Of a stretch of 5,088 nt of DNA, positions 1-5,088 are shown piece by piece (within the stretch, counting starts at the first letter, position 1; each line of letters begins with the position of its first letter). The DNA lies in assembly GCA_023390985.1 (NCBI GenBank), contig JAEWBU010000258.1, positions 1-5,088 of the forward strand. Direction: 5' to 3'. This DNA comes from Pseudomonadota bacterium (GTDB lineage: Bacteria > Pseudomonadota > Gammaproteobacteria > Burkholderiales > Burkholderiaceae_C). Made by a program: the position numbers and the translations under genes. A model generated the notes under the pieces. That model made no database searches and had not been told where the DNA came from. It saw nothing but the letters and a program-made list of their open reading frames with translations.

Positions 1-174
1 GCGCTGGCCCGCCGCCTGCGCGAGGCCGGCTACCCGGCCCGGGTGCGGGCCTCGCGCGGGGTGCACGAGGTGCGGATCGACCAGCTCGCGACGCGGGAGG
101 ACGCGGCTGCGGTGCTGGAGAAGATCGCGGCCATCGACGGCGTGCAGGGGCGGGTGGAGCTGGCGCAGGGCTGA
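1..174 (+). CDS. SPOR-domain protein, C-terminal end only (possibly RlpA-like)
   Basis: Only the last 57 codons are present; the gene begins left of the window and stops at TGA 172-174. The visible protein reads as the second half of a SPOR domain: a helix (ALARRLREAGYPARV), a beta strand (VHEVRIDQL), a second helix (TREDAAAVLEKIAAI) and a last strand (GRVELAQG). In SPOR proteins this fold binds denuded glycan strands at the division septum, so the protein probably acts in the periplasm. RlpA-type septal lytic transglycosylases carry SPOR at the extreme C terminus and would fit, but FtsN-, DedD- or amidase-like proteins also end this way and the catalytic part is out of view. No gene symbol is given for that reason. 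The stop lies 7 bp from the end of queA on the other strand, with no hairpin terminator between. I am fairly sure of the domain type and unsure of the protein. Confidence 0.72.
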   Translation, partial: ALARRLREAGYPARVRASRGVHEVRIDQLATREDAAAVLEKIAAIDGVQGRVELAQG

Positions 175-181
175 CGCACGC

Positions 182-1225
182 TCAGGCCGCGCCCTCGTCG
201 CTCGCCCGCGCCAGCAGCATGCTGTCCCCGTAGGAGAAGAACCGGTACCGGTGCTCCACCGCGTGCCGGTACAGCCCCATCACGCGCCCGTGTCCGGCGA
301 AGGCGCTGACCAGCATCATCAGCGTGGACTTGGGCAGGTGGAAGTTGGTGACCATCAGGTCCACCAGCCGGAAGCGGTAGCCGGGCGTGATGAAGATGTC
401 CGTGTCGCCGCTGGCCTGCCCGGTCAGGGCCCAGCTCTCCAGCGAGCGCACGCTGGTGGTGCCCACCGCGACGATGCGGCCGCCCTGGGCCCGCGTGCGG
501 GCCACCGCCTCCTGCGTGGCCGGAGGCACCTCGTACCACTCGCTGTGCATGCGGTGCTCGGCGATGTTCTCGGTCTTCACCGGCTGGAAGGTGCCGGCGC
601 CCACGTGCAGGGTGATGTTCGCGCGCCGGATGCCGCAGGCGTCCAGGCTGGCCAGCACCTGCGGGTCGAAGTGCAGGGCCGCGGTGGGCGCGGCCACCGC
701 GCCGGGCGCGCGCGCGAACACGGTCTGGTAGCGCTCCGCGTCCTGCGCGGTGTCGGCGTGCTCGATGTAGGGCGGCAGCGGCACGTGGCCGTGGCGCTCC
801 ATCAGCGCGTACGGATCGTCGCTGAAGGCGAAGCGGAACAGCGGGCCGTCGTCTTGCGGCCAGCGGCCCAGGAGCCTGGCCGTGTAGCCGCCCTGCATGG
901 CGAGCACGGTGCCGACCGGCGGCTTCTTGCTGACCTTCATGTGCGCCACGACCTCGCGATCCGGCAGCACCCGTTCCACCAGCAATTCCAGCTTGCCGCC
1001 GGAGGGCTTTTCGCCAAAGAGGCGCGCGTTCAGCACGCGGGTGTCGTTGAACACCAGCAGGTCTCCGGGCGACAGCAGCGCGGGCAGTTCGCGGAAGACC
1101 CGGTCCGCGGGGGGGAAGTGCCGGCCATCGAGCAGGCGCGACGCGCTGCGCTCCTCGGCGGGATGCTGGGCGATCAGTTCGGGGGGGAGGGCGAAATCGA
1201 AATCGCCCAGGGAAAAGGCACGCAT
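182..1225 (-). CDS. queA: S-adenosylmethionine:tRNA ribosyltransferase-isomerase QueA
   Basis: QueA moves and rearranges the ribosyl group of S-adenosylmethionine onto 7-aminomethyl-7-deazaguanine at the wobble base of GUN-anticodon tRNAs (Tyr, His, Asn, Asp), giving epoxyqueuosine. It is a cytoplasmic enzyme of the queuosine pathway. The protein is 347 aa, usual for the family, and looks intact. Family blocks visible in order: LPPELIAQHPAEERSASRLL (13-32), FNDTRVLNARLFG (59-71), PLPPYI (149-154), RYQTVFAR with GAVAAPTAALHF (165-186), LHVGAGTFQPV (206-216), HRMHSEWYEV (224-233), VAVGTTSVRSLES (252-264), FITPGYRF (278-285), NFHLPKSTLMMLVSAFAG (294-311) and RFFSYGDSML (328-337). The start at 1225 is chosen because MRAFSLGDFDF is the expected N terminus; an in-frame ATG at 1246 would add MYSRPSS. 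Neither start has a clear Shine-Dalgarno sequence. It is divergent from recG and convergent with the SPOR gene, so tgt, a frequent downstream partner of queA, does not follow. Confidence 0.97.
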   Translation of the reverse strand: MRAFSLGDFDFALPPELIAQHPAEERSASRLLDGRHFPPADRVFRELPALLSPGDLLVFNDTRVLNARLFGEKPSGGKLELLVERVLPDREVVAHMKVSKKPPVGTVLAMQGGYTARLLGRWPQDDGPLFRFAFSDDPYALMERHGHVPLPPYIEHADTAQDAERYQTVFARAPGAVAAPTAALHFDPQVLASLDACGIRRANITLHVGAGTFQPVKTENIAEHRMHSEWYEVPPATQEAVARTRAQGGRIVAVGTTSVRSLESWALTGQASGDTDIFITPGYRFRLVDLMVTNFHLPKSTLMMLVSAFAGHGRVMGLYRHAVEHRYRFFSYGDSMLLARASDEGAA

Positions 1226-1240
1226 GCTTGAGGGCCGGCT

Positions 1241-1262
1241 GTACATCGCGGCAGCGATGTAC
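1241..1262. repeat. Perfect 9-bp inverted repeat with 4-nt spacer, operator-like
   Basis: The arms are GTACATCGC (1241-1249) and GCGATGTAC (1254-1262), exact reverse complements around the spacer GGCA; the bases just outside (T1240, T1263) do not pair. The dyad lies 16 to 37 bases upstream of the queA start and 75 to 96 bases upstream of recG. The size and symmetry resemble a dimeric repressor site of the TetR type, but no regulator gene is adjacent. It could also form an RNA hairpin in either 5' leader. On the plus strand the stem is followed by TTTCTATTCT, which is too interrupted for a convincing intrinsic terminator. The repeat is certain; its function is not known from this window. Confidence 0.85.
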
Positions 1263-1315
1263 TTTCTATTCTGCCGCGGGCGGCGGCGCGAAGCGCAGAC
1301 GCCCGTTCCAATTGT

Positions 1316-1324
1316 GAGGGAAGG
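1316..1324 (+). promoter_or_regulatory. Probable ribosome binding site of recG
   Basis: GAGGGAAGG is the only purine-rich Shine-Dalgarno-like stretch before the recG ATG at 1337. Its 3' edge is 12 nt from the start codon, longer than ideal, suggesting moderate translation. It supports ATG 1337 as the start, since the protein from there aligns with the usual RecG N terminus. Confidence 0.4.
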
Positions 1325-1336
1325 CAGAATTGTCCC

Positions 1337-3403
1337 ATGCCCGCGACCGCGACCCTCTCGGCCCCGCAGAAGGCCCTGCAGAAAATGGGACTGGCACGCG
1401 ACATCGATCTCGCGCTGCACCTGCCGCTGCGCTACGAGGACGAGACCCGCATCGTGAAGCTGCGCGACGCCCGCGAGGGCGAGCCGGCGCAGATCGAGGG
1501 CATCGTCACCGACAGCCAGGTGGCCTTCCGCCCGCGCCGGCAGCTGGTGGTGACGGTGGACGACGGCACCGACACCTGCGTACTGCGATTCTTCTCCTTC
1601 TATCCCTCGCAGCAGAAGGCGCTGGCCGTGGGCACGCGCATCCTGGCGCGCGGCGAACTCAAGGGCGGCTTCCTGGGCTGGCAGATGGTGCATCCCACCA
1701 CGCGGGCAGCGGGCGGCGAATTGCCGCAAGCCCTCACGCCGGTCTATTCCACGGTGGCGGGGCTGCCGCAGTCGTACCTGCGCAAGGCGGTGCAGAGCGG
1801 GCTCACGCGTGCCGATCTCGCGGAGACCGTACCGTCCGAGCTCGCGCCCATGCTCGGCCTGCAATCGGGATGGACGCTGCGCGACGCCTTGCAGTTCCTG
1901 CATCACCCGGGCCCGGACACCTCGTTCGCCGCGCTGGAGGATCGCAGCCATCCCGCGTGGCAGCGCCTGAAGGCGGAGGAACTGCTCGCGCAGCAGCTGT
2001 CGCAACTGCAGAGCAAGCGCGAGCGCGACCGGCTGCGCGCGCCAGGGCTGGTCGCCAAGGAAGACGGGTTGCATGAGCAGCTGCTGCGCGCCCTGCCCTT
2101 CGCGCTGACCAACGCGCAGCGGCGCGTCGGCGAGGAGATCGCGCGCGACCTCACCCAGCCCGTGCCGATGCATCGTCTGCTGCAAGGCGACGTGGGCTCG
2201 GGCAAGACGGTGGTCGCGGCGCTCGCGGCGGCCGTGGCCATCGACGCAGGCTGGCAGTGCGCGTTGATGGCGCCCACCGAGATCCTGGCGGAGCAGCATT
2301 TCCGCAAGCTGATCGGCTGGCTGGAGCCGCTGCTCGCGCCGCGCGGCCTCACGGTCGCCTGGCTCACCGGCGGCCAGAAGAAGAAGGAACGCGGCGAGAT
2401 GCTGGAGCGCGTCGCCGGCGGCGAAGCGGCGCTGGTGGTGGGCACCCACGCCGTGATCCAGGAGCAGGTGCAGTTCAGGCGGCTGGCGCTGGCCATCATC
2501 GACGAGCAGCACCGCTTCGGCGTGGCGCAGCGCCTGGCCTTGCGCGGCAAGATGAATGAAGGCGGCCAGGAGCCGCACATGCTCATGATGTCCGCCACGC
2601 CCATCCCGCGGACACTGGCGATGAGCTACTACGCGGACCTGGACGTCTCCACGCTGGACGAACTGCCGCCCGGCCGAACGCCGGTGATCACCAAGGTGGT
2701 GGCGGACAACCGGCGCGAGGAAGTGGTGGAGCGCATCCGCGCTCAGCTCGAACAGGGCCGGCAGGTGTACTGGGTCTGTCCGCTGATCGAGGAAAGCGAG
2801 GCGCTGGACCTCACCAACGCCACCGCCACGCACGAGGCGCTGTCGGCGGCCTTGCCGGGCGTGATGGTGGGCCTGCTGCACTCGCGCATGCCGGCGGCGG
2901 AGAAGAAGGCCGTGATGGCGCTGTTCTCCGGCGGGCAGATGGGCGTGCTGGTGTCCACCACCGTCATCGAGGTCGGTGTGGATGTGCCTAACCCCTCGCT
3001 GATGGTGATCGAGCACGCCGAGCGCTTCGGCCTGTCGCAGCTGCACCAGCTGCGCGGCCGCGTCGGCCGCGGCGCGGCGGCCTCGGCCTGCGTGCTGCTG
3101 TACTCACCCGGCGAGAACGGACGACTGGGCGAGACGGCGCGCGCGCGGCTGAAGGCCATGGCGGAAACCAATGATGGCTTCGAGATCGCGCGGCGCGACC
3201 TGGAGATCCGCGGCCCCGGCGAGTTCCTGGGCGCGCGCCAGTCGGGCGCGCCCCTGCTGCGCTTCGCCGACCTGGCCACCGACACGCACCTGCTGCAGGC
3301 CGCGCGCGAGCTCGCGCCGCGGATGCTGGATCGCTTCCCCGGCCAGGCCGAGCGCCACGTGAGTCGCTGGTTGGGTGGAAAATCGGAATACCTGAAGGCA
3401 TAG
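1337..3403 (+). CDS. recG: ATP-dependent DNA helicase RecG
   Basis: RecG is a double-stranded-DNA translocase that reverses stalled replication forks and branch-migrates Holliday junctions, D-loops and R-loops. The protein is 688 aa, close to the 693 aa of E. coli RecG, and looks complete. Domains in order: an N-terminal region with the LHLPLRYED signature (28-36); the OB-fold wedge (about 50-135) that grips the branch point; helicase domain 1 with Walker A GDVGSGKT (284-291), APTEILAEQH (312-321), the DEQH box (389-392) and SATPIPRT (419-426); helicase domain 2 with LLHSRM (513-518), STTVIEVGVDVPNPS (540-554) and QLHQLRGRVGRG (568-579). The TRG translocation motif follows at GFEIARRDLEIRGPGEFLG (614-632). 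Key ATPase residues K290, D389 and E390 are present. No frameshift or unusual composition is seen. oxyR begins 9 bp after the stop, so the two are probably co-transcribed. Confidence 0.98.
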   Translation: MPATATLSAPQKALQKMGLARDIDLALHLPLRYEDETRIVKLRDAREGEPAQIEGIVTDSQVAFRPRRQLVVTVDDGTDTCVLRFFSFYPSQQKALAVGTRILARGELKGGFLGWQMVHPTTRAAGGELPQALTPVYSTVAGLPQSYLRKAVQSGLTRADLAETVPSELAPMLGLQSGWTLRDALQFLHHPGPDTSFAALEDRSHPAWQRLKAEELLAQQLSQLQSKRERDRLRAPGLVAKEDGLHEQLLRALPFALTNAQRRVGEEIARDLTQPVPMHRLLQGDVGSGKTVVAALAAAVAIDAGWQCALMAPTEILAEQHFRKLIGWLEPLLAPRGLTVAWLTGGQKKKERGEMLERVAGGEAALVVGTHAVIQEQVQFRRLALAIIDEQHRFGVAQRLALRGKMNEGGQEPHMLMMSATPIPRTLAMSYYADLDVSTLDELPPGRTPVITKVVADNRREEVVERIRAQLEQGRQVYWVCPLIEESEALDLTNATATHEALSAALPGVMVGLLHSRMPAAEKKAVMALFSGGQMGVLVSTTVIEVGVDVPNPSLMVIEHAERFGLSQLHQLRGRVGRGAAASACVLLYSPGENGRLGETARARLKAMAETNDGFEIARRDLEIRGPGEFLGARQSGAPLLRFADLATDTHLLQAARELAPRMLDRFPGQAERHVSRWLGGKSEYLKA

Positions 3404-3412
3404 AACAAGACA

Positions 3413-4366
3413 ATGACGCTGACCGAACTCAAGTACATCGTGGCTGTGGCGCGCGAGAAGCATTTCGGCAAGGCCGCCGAAGCGTGCTTCGTGTCCCAGC
3501 CCACGCTGTCGGTCGCGATCAAGAAGCTGGAGGACGAGCTCGAGGTCAAGCTGTTCGAGCGCAGCGCCAACGAGGTCAGCGCCACGCCGCTCGGCGAGGA
3601 GATCGTCCGCCAGGCGCAGAGCGTGCTGGAGCAGGCCGCGGCCATCAAGGAGATCGCCAAGCGCGGCAAGGACCCGCTGGCCGGGCCGCTGAAGCTCGGC
3701 GTCATCTACACCATCGGCCCCTACCTGCTGCCCGACCTGGTGCGCCAGGCGATCGCGCGCACGCCGCAGATGCCCCTGATGCTGCAGGAGAACTTCACGG
3801 TCAAGCTGCTGGAGATGCTGCGCACCGGCGAGATCGACTGCGCCGTCATGGCCGAGCCTTTCCCCGACACCGGCCTCGCGCTGGCTCCGCTGTACGACGA
3901 GCCCTTCCTCGCGGCCGTGCCCAGCACCCATCCGCTGGCCGAGCGCAAGACCATCACCGCGCAGGAGCTCAAGGCCGAGACCATGCTGCTGCTGGGCACC
4001 GGCCACTGCTTCCGCGACCACGTGCTGGAGGTCTGCCCCGAGTTCGCGCGCTTTTCCAGCGACGCCGAGGGCATCCGCAAGAGCTTCGAAGGCTCGTCCC
4101 TGGAGACGATCAAGCACATGGTGGCCGCCGGCATGGGCATCACGCTGGTGCCGCGGCTGTCGGTGCCCAAGGAAGCGATGGACGCCAAGCCCAAGCGCCG
4201 CAAGGACGACCAGGCCTTCGTGCGCTACATCCCGTTCGACGGCGATCCGCCCACGCGCCGCGTGGTGCTGGCCTGGCGGCGCAGCTTCACGCGGTACGAG
4301 GCCATCGCCGCGCTGCGCAACGCGATCTATGCGTGCGAACTGCCGGGCGTGAAGCGGCTTTCGTAG
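3413..4366 (+). CDS. oxyR: Hydrogen peroxide-sensing LysR-family regulator OxyR
   Basis: OxyR is a cytoplasmic tetrameric transcription factor that H2O2 switches on through an intramolecular disulfide; it then activates peroxide-defence genes. The protein is 317 aa. The winged helix-turn-helix covers about residues 1-60 (EKHFGKAAEACFVSQPTLS and KKLEDELEVKLFER), followed by a linker helix (62-85) and the LysR substrate domain (about 91-305). The sensor segment GHCFRDHVLEVC places the peroxidatic and resolving cysteines at C199 and C208, the same numbers as in E. coli OxyR. T100, T129 and H198, which line the peroxide pocket, are also present. This separates it from a generic LysR protein. Other cysteines are C25, C143 and C308. 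The start matches the usual OxyR N terminus; the nearest purine run (GAAGG, 3394-3398) is 14 nt away inside recG, so translation may be coupled to recG. Unlike many LysR genes it has no divergent target; the likely target dps lies downstream. Confidence 0.96.
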   Translation: MTLTELKYIVAVAREKHFGKAAEACFVSQPTLSVAIKKLEDELEVKLFERSANEVSATPLGEEIVRQAQSVLEQAAAIKEIAKRGKDPLAGPLKLGVIYTIGPYLLPDLVRQAIARTPQMPLMLQENFTVKLLEMLRTGEIDCAVMAEPFPDTGLALAPLYDEPFLAAVPSTHPLAERKTITAQELKAETMLLLGTGHCFRDHVLEVCPEFARFSSDAEGIRKSFEGSSLETIKHMVAAGMGITLVPRLSVPKEAMDAKPKRRKDDQAFVRYIPFDGDPPTRRVVLAWRRSFTRYEAIAALRNAIYACELPGVKRLS

Positions 4367-4392
4367 CTATCGGCTCCATTGAGCGCGCCTGT
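4367..4392. promoter_or_regulatory. Weak candidate OxyR-binding element upstream of dps
   Basis: OxyR contacts four ATAG/CTAT quarter-sites, each separated by 7 bp. Here CTAT (4367-4370), ATTG (4378-4381) and CTGT (4389-4392) fall exactly in that spacing and match 4/4, 3/4 and 3/4 bases. The first quarter-site (4356-4359, GGCT) does not match, and the LysR T-N11-A signature is broken. The position next to the proposed -35 of dps is what an activator site would need. This is a hypothesis only; a partial match in about 80 bp can arise by chance. Confidence 0.22.
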
Positions 4393-4421
4393 TGCGGGCC
4401 GCGGGCGTCGGGCGGTAGAAC
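4392..4421 (+). promoter_or_regulatory. Candidate sigma70 promoter of dps
   Basis: TTGCGG (4392-4397) as -35 and TAGAAC (4416-4421) as -10 are separated by 18 bp, each matching 4 of 6 consensus bases. Transcription would start near 4428, leaving a leader of about 20 nt that contains the ribosome binding site. A suboptimal promoter needing an activator is consistent with stress-induced dps, but this is inference from sequence alone. No intrinsic terminator for oxyR is seen in the gap, so read-through from recG-oxyR into dps is also possible. Confidence 0.4.
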
Positions 4422-4435
4422 CATCCTTCGACGCC

Positions 4436-4441
4436 AAGGAG
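4436..4441 (+). promoter_or_regulatory. Strong ribosome binding site of dps
   Basis: AAGGAG lies 5 nt before the ATG at 4447. It is the best Shine-Dalgarno match in the window, it decides the dps start, and it agrees with the high protein levels known for Dps. Confidence 0.85.
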
Positions 4442-4446
4442 TACCG

Positions 4447-4935
4447 ATGAGCAAGAACTCGCCCGCCATCAACATCGGCATCAGCGAAGCCGACCGCTCG
4501 GCCATCGCCCAGGGCCTGAGCCGCGTGCTGGCCGACACCTACACGCTGTACCTCACCACGCACAACTTCCACTGGAACGTCACCGGCCCGATGTTCAACA
4601 CGCTGCATGCGATGTTCATGGCGCAGTACACCGCGCTGTGGGGCTCGGTCGACCTGATCGCCGAGCGCATCCGCGCGCTGGGCCATTTCGCGCCGGGCTC
4701 GTATGCCGCGTTCGGCAAGCTGGCCTCGGTGCCGGACGCGCCCTCCGAGCCGCCCAAGGCGATGGAGATGGTGCGCATCCTGGTCAAGGGCCACGAGGCG
4801 GTGGCGCGCACGGCGCGCGAACTGGTGCCCACCGCCGACAAGGCCGGCGACGAGCCCACGCTCGACCTGCTGACGCAGCGGCTCGACTTCCACGAGAAGA
4901 CCGCCTGGATGCTGCGCAGCCTCCTCGAAGAGTAG
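4447..4935 (+). CDS. dps: Dps-family DNA-protection and iron-storage protein
   Basis: Dps proteins form hollow 12-subunit shells that oxidise Fe(II) with H2O2 and store the ferric mineral, preventing hydroxyl radical formation; many also coat DNA in stressed or stationary cells. This one is 162 aa, normal for the family. The ferroxidase centre, built between two subunits, is complete: H42 in NFHWNVTGP, H54 in NTLHAMF, then D69 and E73 in VDLIAERI. Their spacing (12, 15 and 4 residues) equals that of E. coli H51, H63, D78 and E82. The four-helix bundle ends in LDFHEKTAWMLRSLLEE. The N-terminal tail before helix 1 is short, with a single lysine (K3), so tail-mediated DNA binding may be weak; this is inference from E. 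coli Dps, whose tail has several lysines. It lies 80 bp after oxyR and 22 bp before a probable peroxidase gene. No bacterioferritin features are seen. Confidence 0.96.
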   Translation: MSKNSPAINIGISEADRSAIAQGLSRVLADTYTLYLTTHNFHWNVTGPMFNTLHAMFMAQYTALWGSVDLIAERIRALGHFAPGSYAAFGKLASVPDAPSEPPKAMEMVRILVKGHEAVARTARELVPTADKAGDEPTLDLLTQRLDFHEKTAWMLRSLLEE

Positions 4936-4945
4936 GCGGCTTGGC

Positions 4946-4951
4946 TACCAT
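4946..4951 (+). promoter_or_regulatory. Possible -10 element placed for a leaderless transcript
   Basis: TACCAT matches 4 of 6 bases of the sigma70 -10 and ends 6 bp before the ATG at 4958, so transcription would start on or beside the start codon. No Shine-Dalgarno sequence at a usable distance precedes that ATG. There is no good -35 at 16-18 bp. The alternative is simple co-transcription with dps. Confidence 0.25.
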
Positions 4952-4957
4952 GCGGGG

Positions 4958-5088
4958 ATGCAAGGCGACCACAAGCTGTACCAACCCGGAATCCTTGACG
5001 GCGTGCCCGCCGTCGCCCGTTTCGTCACCTTCGCCATCCCCGACAAGGGGACCGACGCCAAGGCCATCCGCGAGGCGCTCACGCGGCT
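4958..5088 (+). CDS. Probable DyP-type heme peroxidase, N-terminal end only
   Basis: The reading frame opens at ATG 4958 and runs off the window after 43 full codons with no stop. The visible protein has the opening YQPGILDGVPAVARFVTFAI followed by a helix (DAKAIREAL). A Gln-Pro/Ser-Gly-Ile-Leu opening followed by a hydrophobic beta strand is typical of the first ferredoxin-like domain of many bacterial DyP-type peroxidases (YfeX-like). Such enzymes reduce H2O2 with organic electron donors using heme. The diagnostic GXXDG motif and proximal histidine lie beyond the window, so the family rests on the N terminus and on context: it follows dps by 22 bp in a peroxide-response group. No signal peptide is visible, suggesting a cytoplasmic enzyme. 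An ATG at 4950 is in another frame and gives a low-complexity Pro/Ser/Arg stretch, so it is not used. Confidence 0.62.
   Translation, partial: MQGDHKLYQPGILDGVPAVARFVTFAIPDKGTDAKAIREALTR

Larger units (their letters stand above)
1226..1336. promoter_or_regulatory. Divergent queA-recG intergenic region
   Basis: These 111 bp separate the start codons of queA (minus) and recG (plus) and must hold promoters for both. They include the inverted repeat at 1241-1262, an AT-richer patch just after it (ACTTTCTATTCT, 1261-1272) and a GC-rich run (1273-1305). I could not pair a good -35 with a good -10 at 16-18 bp spacing on either strand. TATTCT at 1267-1272 is a possible -10 for recG but has no matching -35. 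Promoter placement is therefore left open. Confidence 0.5.

Noticed and set aside
1241..1272. Intrinsic terminator formed by the inverted repeat and the following TTTCTATTCT
   Set aside because: The stem is only 9 bp and about half GC, the T-run is interrupted, and no plus-strand gene upstream needs terminating here.
1310..1333. Direct repeat AATTGT (1310-1315 and 1328-1333) before recG
   Set aside because: Two 6-bp copies 18 bp apart in one short region can occur by chance; the second touches the recG start region and no known regulator site fits.
1226..3046. Long stop-free minus-strand frame antisense to recG, continuous with the queA frame
   Set aside because: Stops are rare in this GC-rich DNA opposite a coding frame. 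The translated stretch is Arg/Ala/His/Gln-rich with no family features, and the real queA begins at 1225 with its expected N terminus. A fusion or a long queA extension is not credible.
3104..4117. Minus-strand open frame antisense to recG end and oxyR
   Set aside because: It spans two well-recognised genes on the other strand and has the Leu/Gln/Arg/His-rich composition of a shadow frame, without recognisable motifs.
3484..4446. Plus-strand open frame running through oxyR in another frame and joining the dps frame
   Set aside because: The part before 4447 is Arg/Ala/Gly/His-rich shadow sequence of oxyR. dps has its own ATG with a strong ribosome binding site, so this is not an N-terminal extension of Dps.
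4950..5088. Alternative ATG at 4950 in another frame
   Set aside because: It translates into a Pro/Ser/Arg/Thr-rich low-complexity stretch, while the frame from 4958 gives a protein-like sequence resembling DyP N termini.

Overview
This is a GC-rich chromosomal stretch that reads as ordinary housekeeping and stress-response sequence. The likely host is a betaproteobacterium of the order Burkholderiales, probably near Comamonadaceae (Ramlibacter/Variovorax type). That placement is an inference from the GC-rich codon third positions, the recG-oxyR-dps gene order and the style of the proteins; no taxonomic marker is present.

Layout, left to right. (1) The 3' end of a + strand gene ending in a SPOR-type peptidoglycan-binding domain (1-174). 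(2) Tail to tail with it, only 7 bp away, queA on the minus strand (182-1225), encoding the enzyme that builds epoxyqueuosine on tRNA. (3) A 111-bp divergent intergenic region (1226-1336) with a perfect 9-bp inverted repeat on a 4-nt spacer, the most striking non-coding element here. (4) recG (1337-3403), the branch-migration helicase. (5) Nine bases later oxyR (3413-4366), the peroxide-sensing LysR regulator, with both redox cysteines at the Escherichia coli positions 199 and 208. (6) An 80-bp gap with a candidate sigma70 promoter, a weak OxyR-like element and a strong Shine-Dalgarno sequence. (7) dps (4447-4935), a ferritin-like protein with an intact ferroxidase site. (8) The first 43 codons of a probable DyP-type heme peroxidase (4958 to the window edge).

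The right half is a coherent oxidative-stress group. OxyR senses H2O2; Dps consumes H2O2 while storing iron, which limits Fenton chemistry; a DyP peroxidase would remove peroxide using organic electron donors; and RecG rescues the stalled forks that oxidised DNA produces. recG and oxyR are probably co-transcribed, because there is no room for a promoter between them except inside recG. The left half (cell-wall gene end and queA) is functionally unrelated.

I found no tRNA, rRNA, CRISPR array, insertion sequence, phage gene or clearly novel system. Every gene belongs to a known family. The points worth a second look are regulatory and organisational: the inverted repeat, the recG-oxyR linkage, the dps promoter, and a possible leaderless start for the peroxidase gene.
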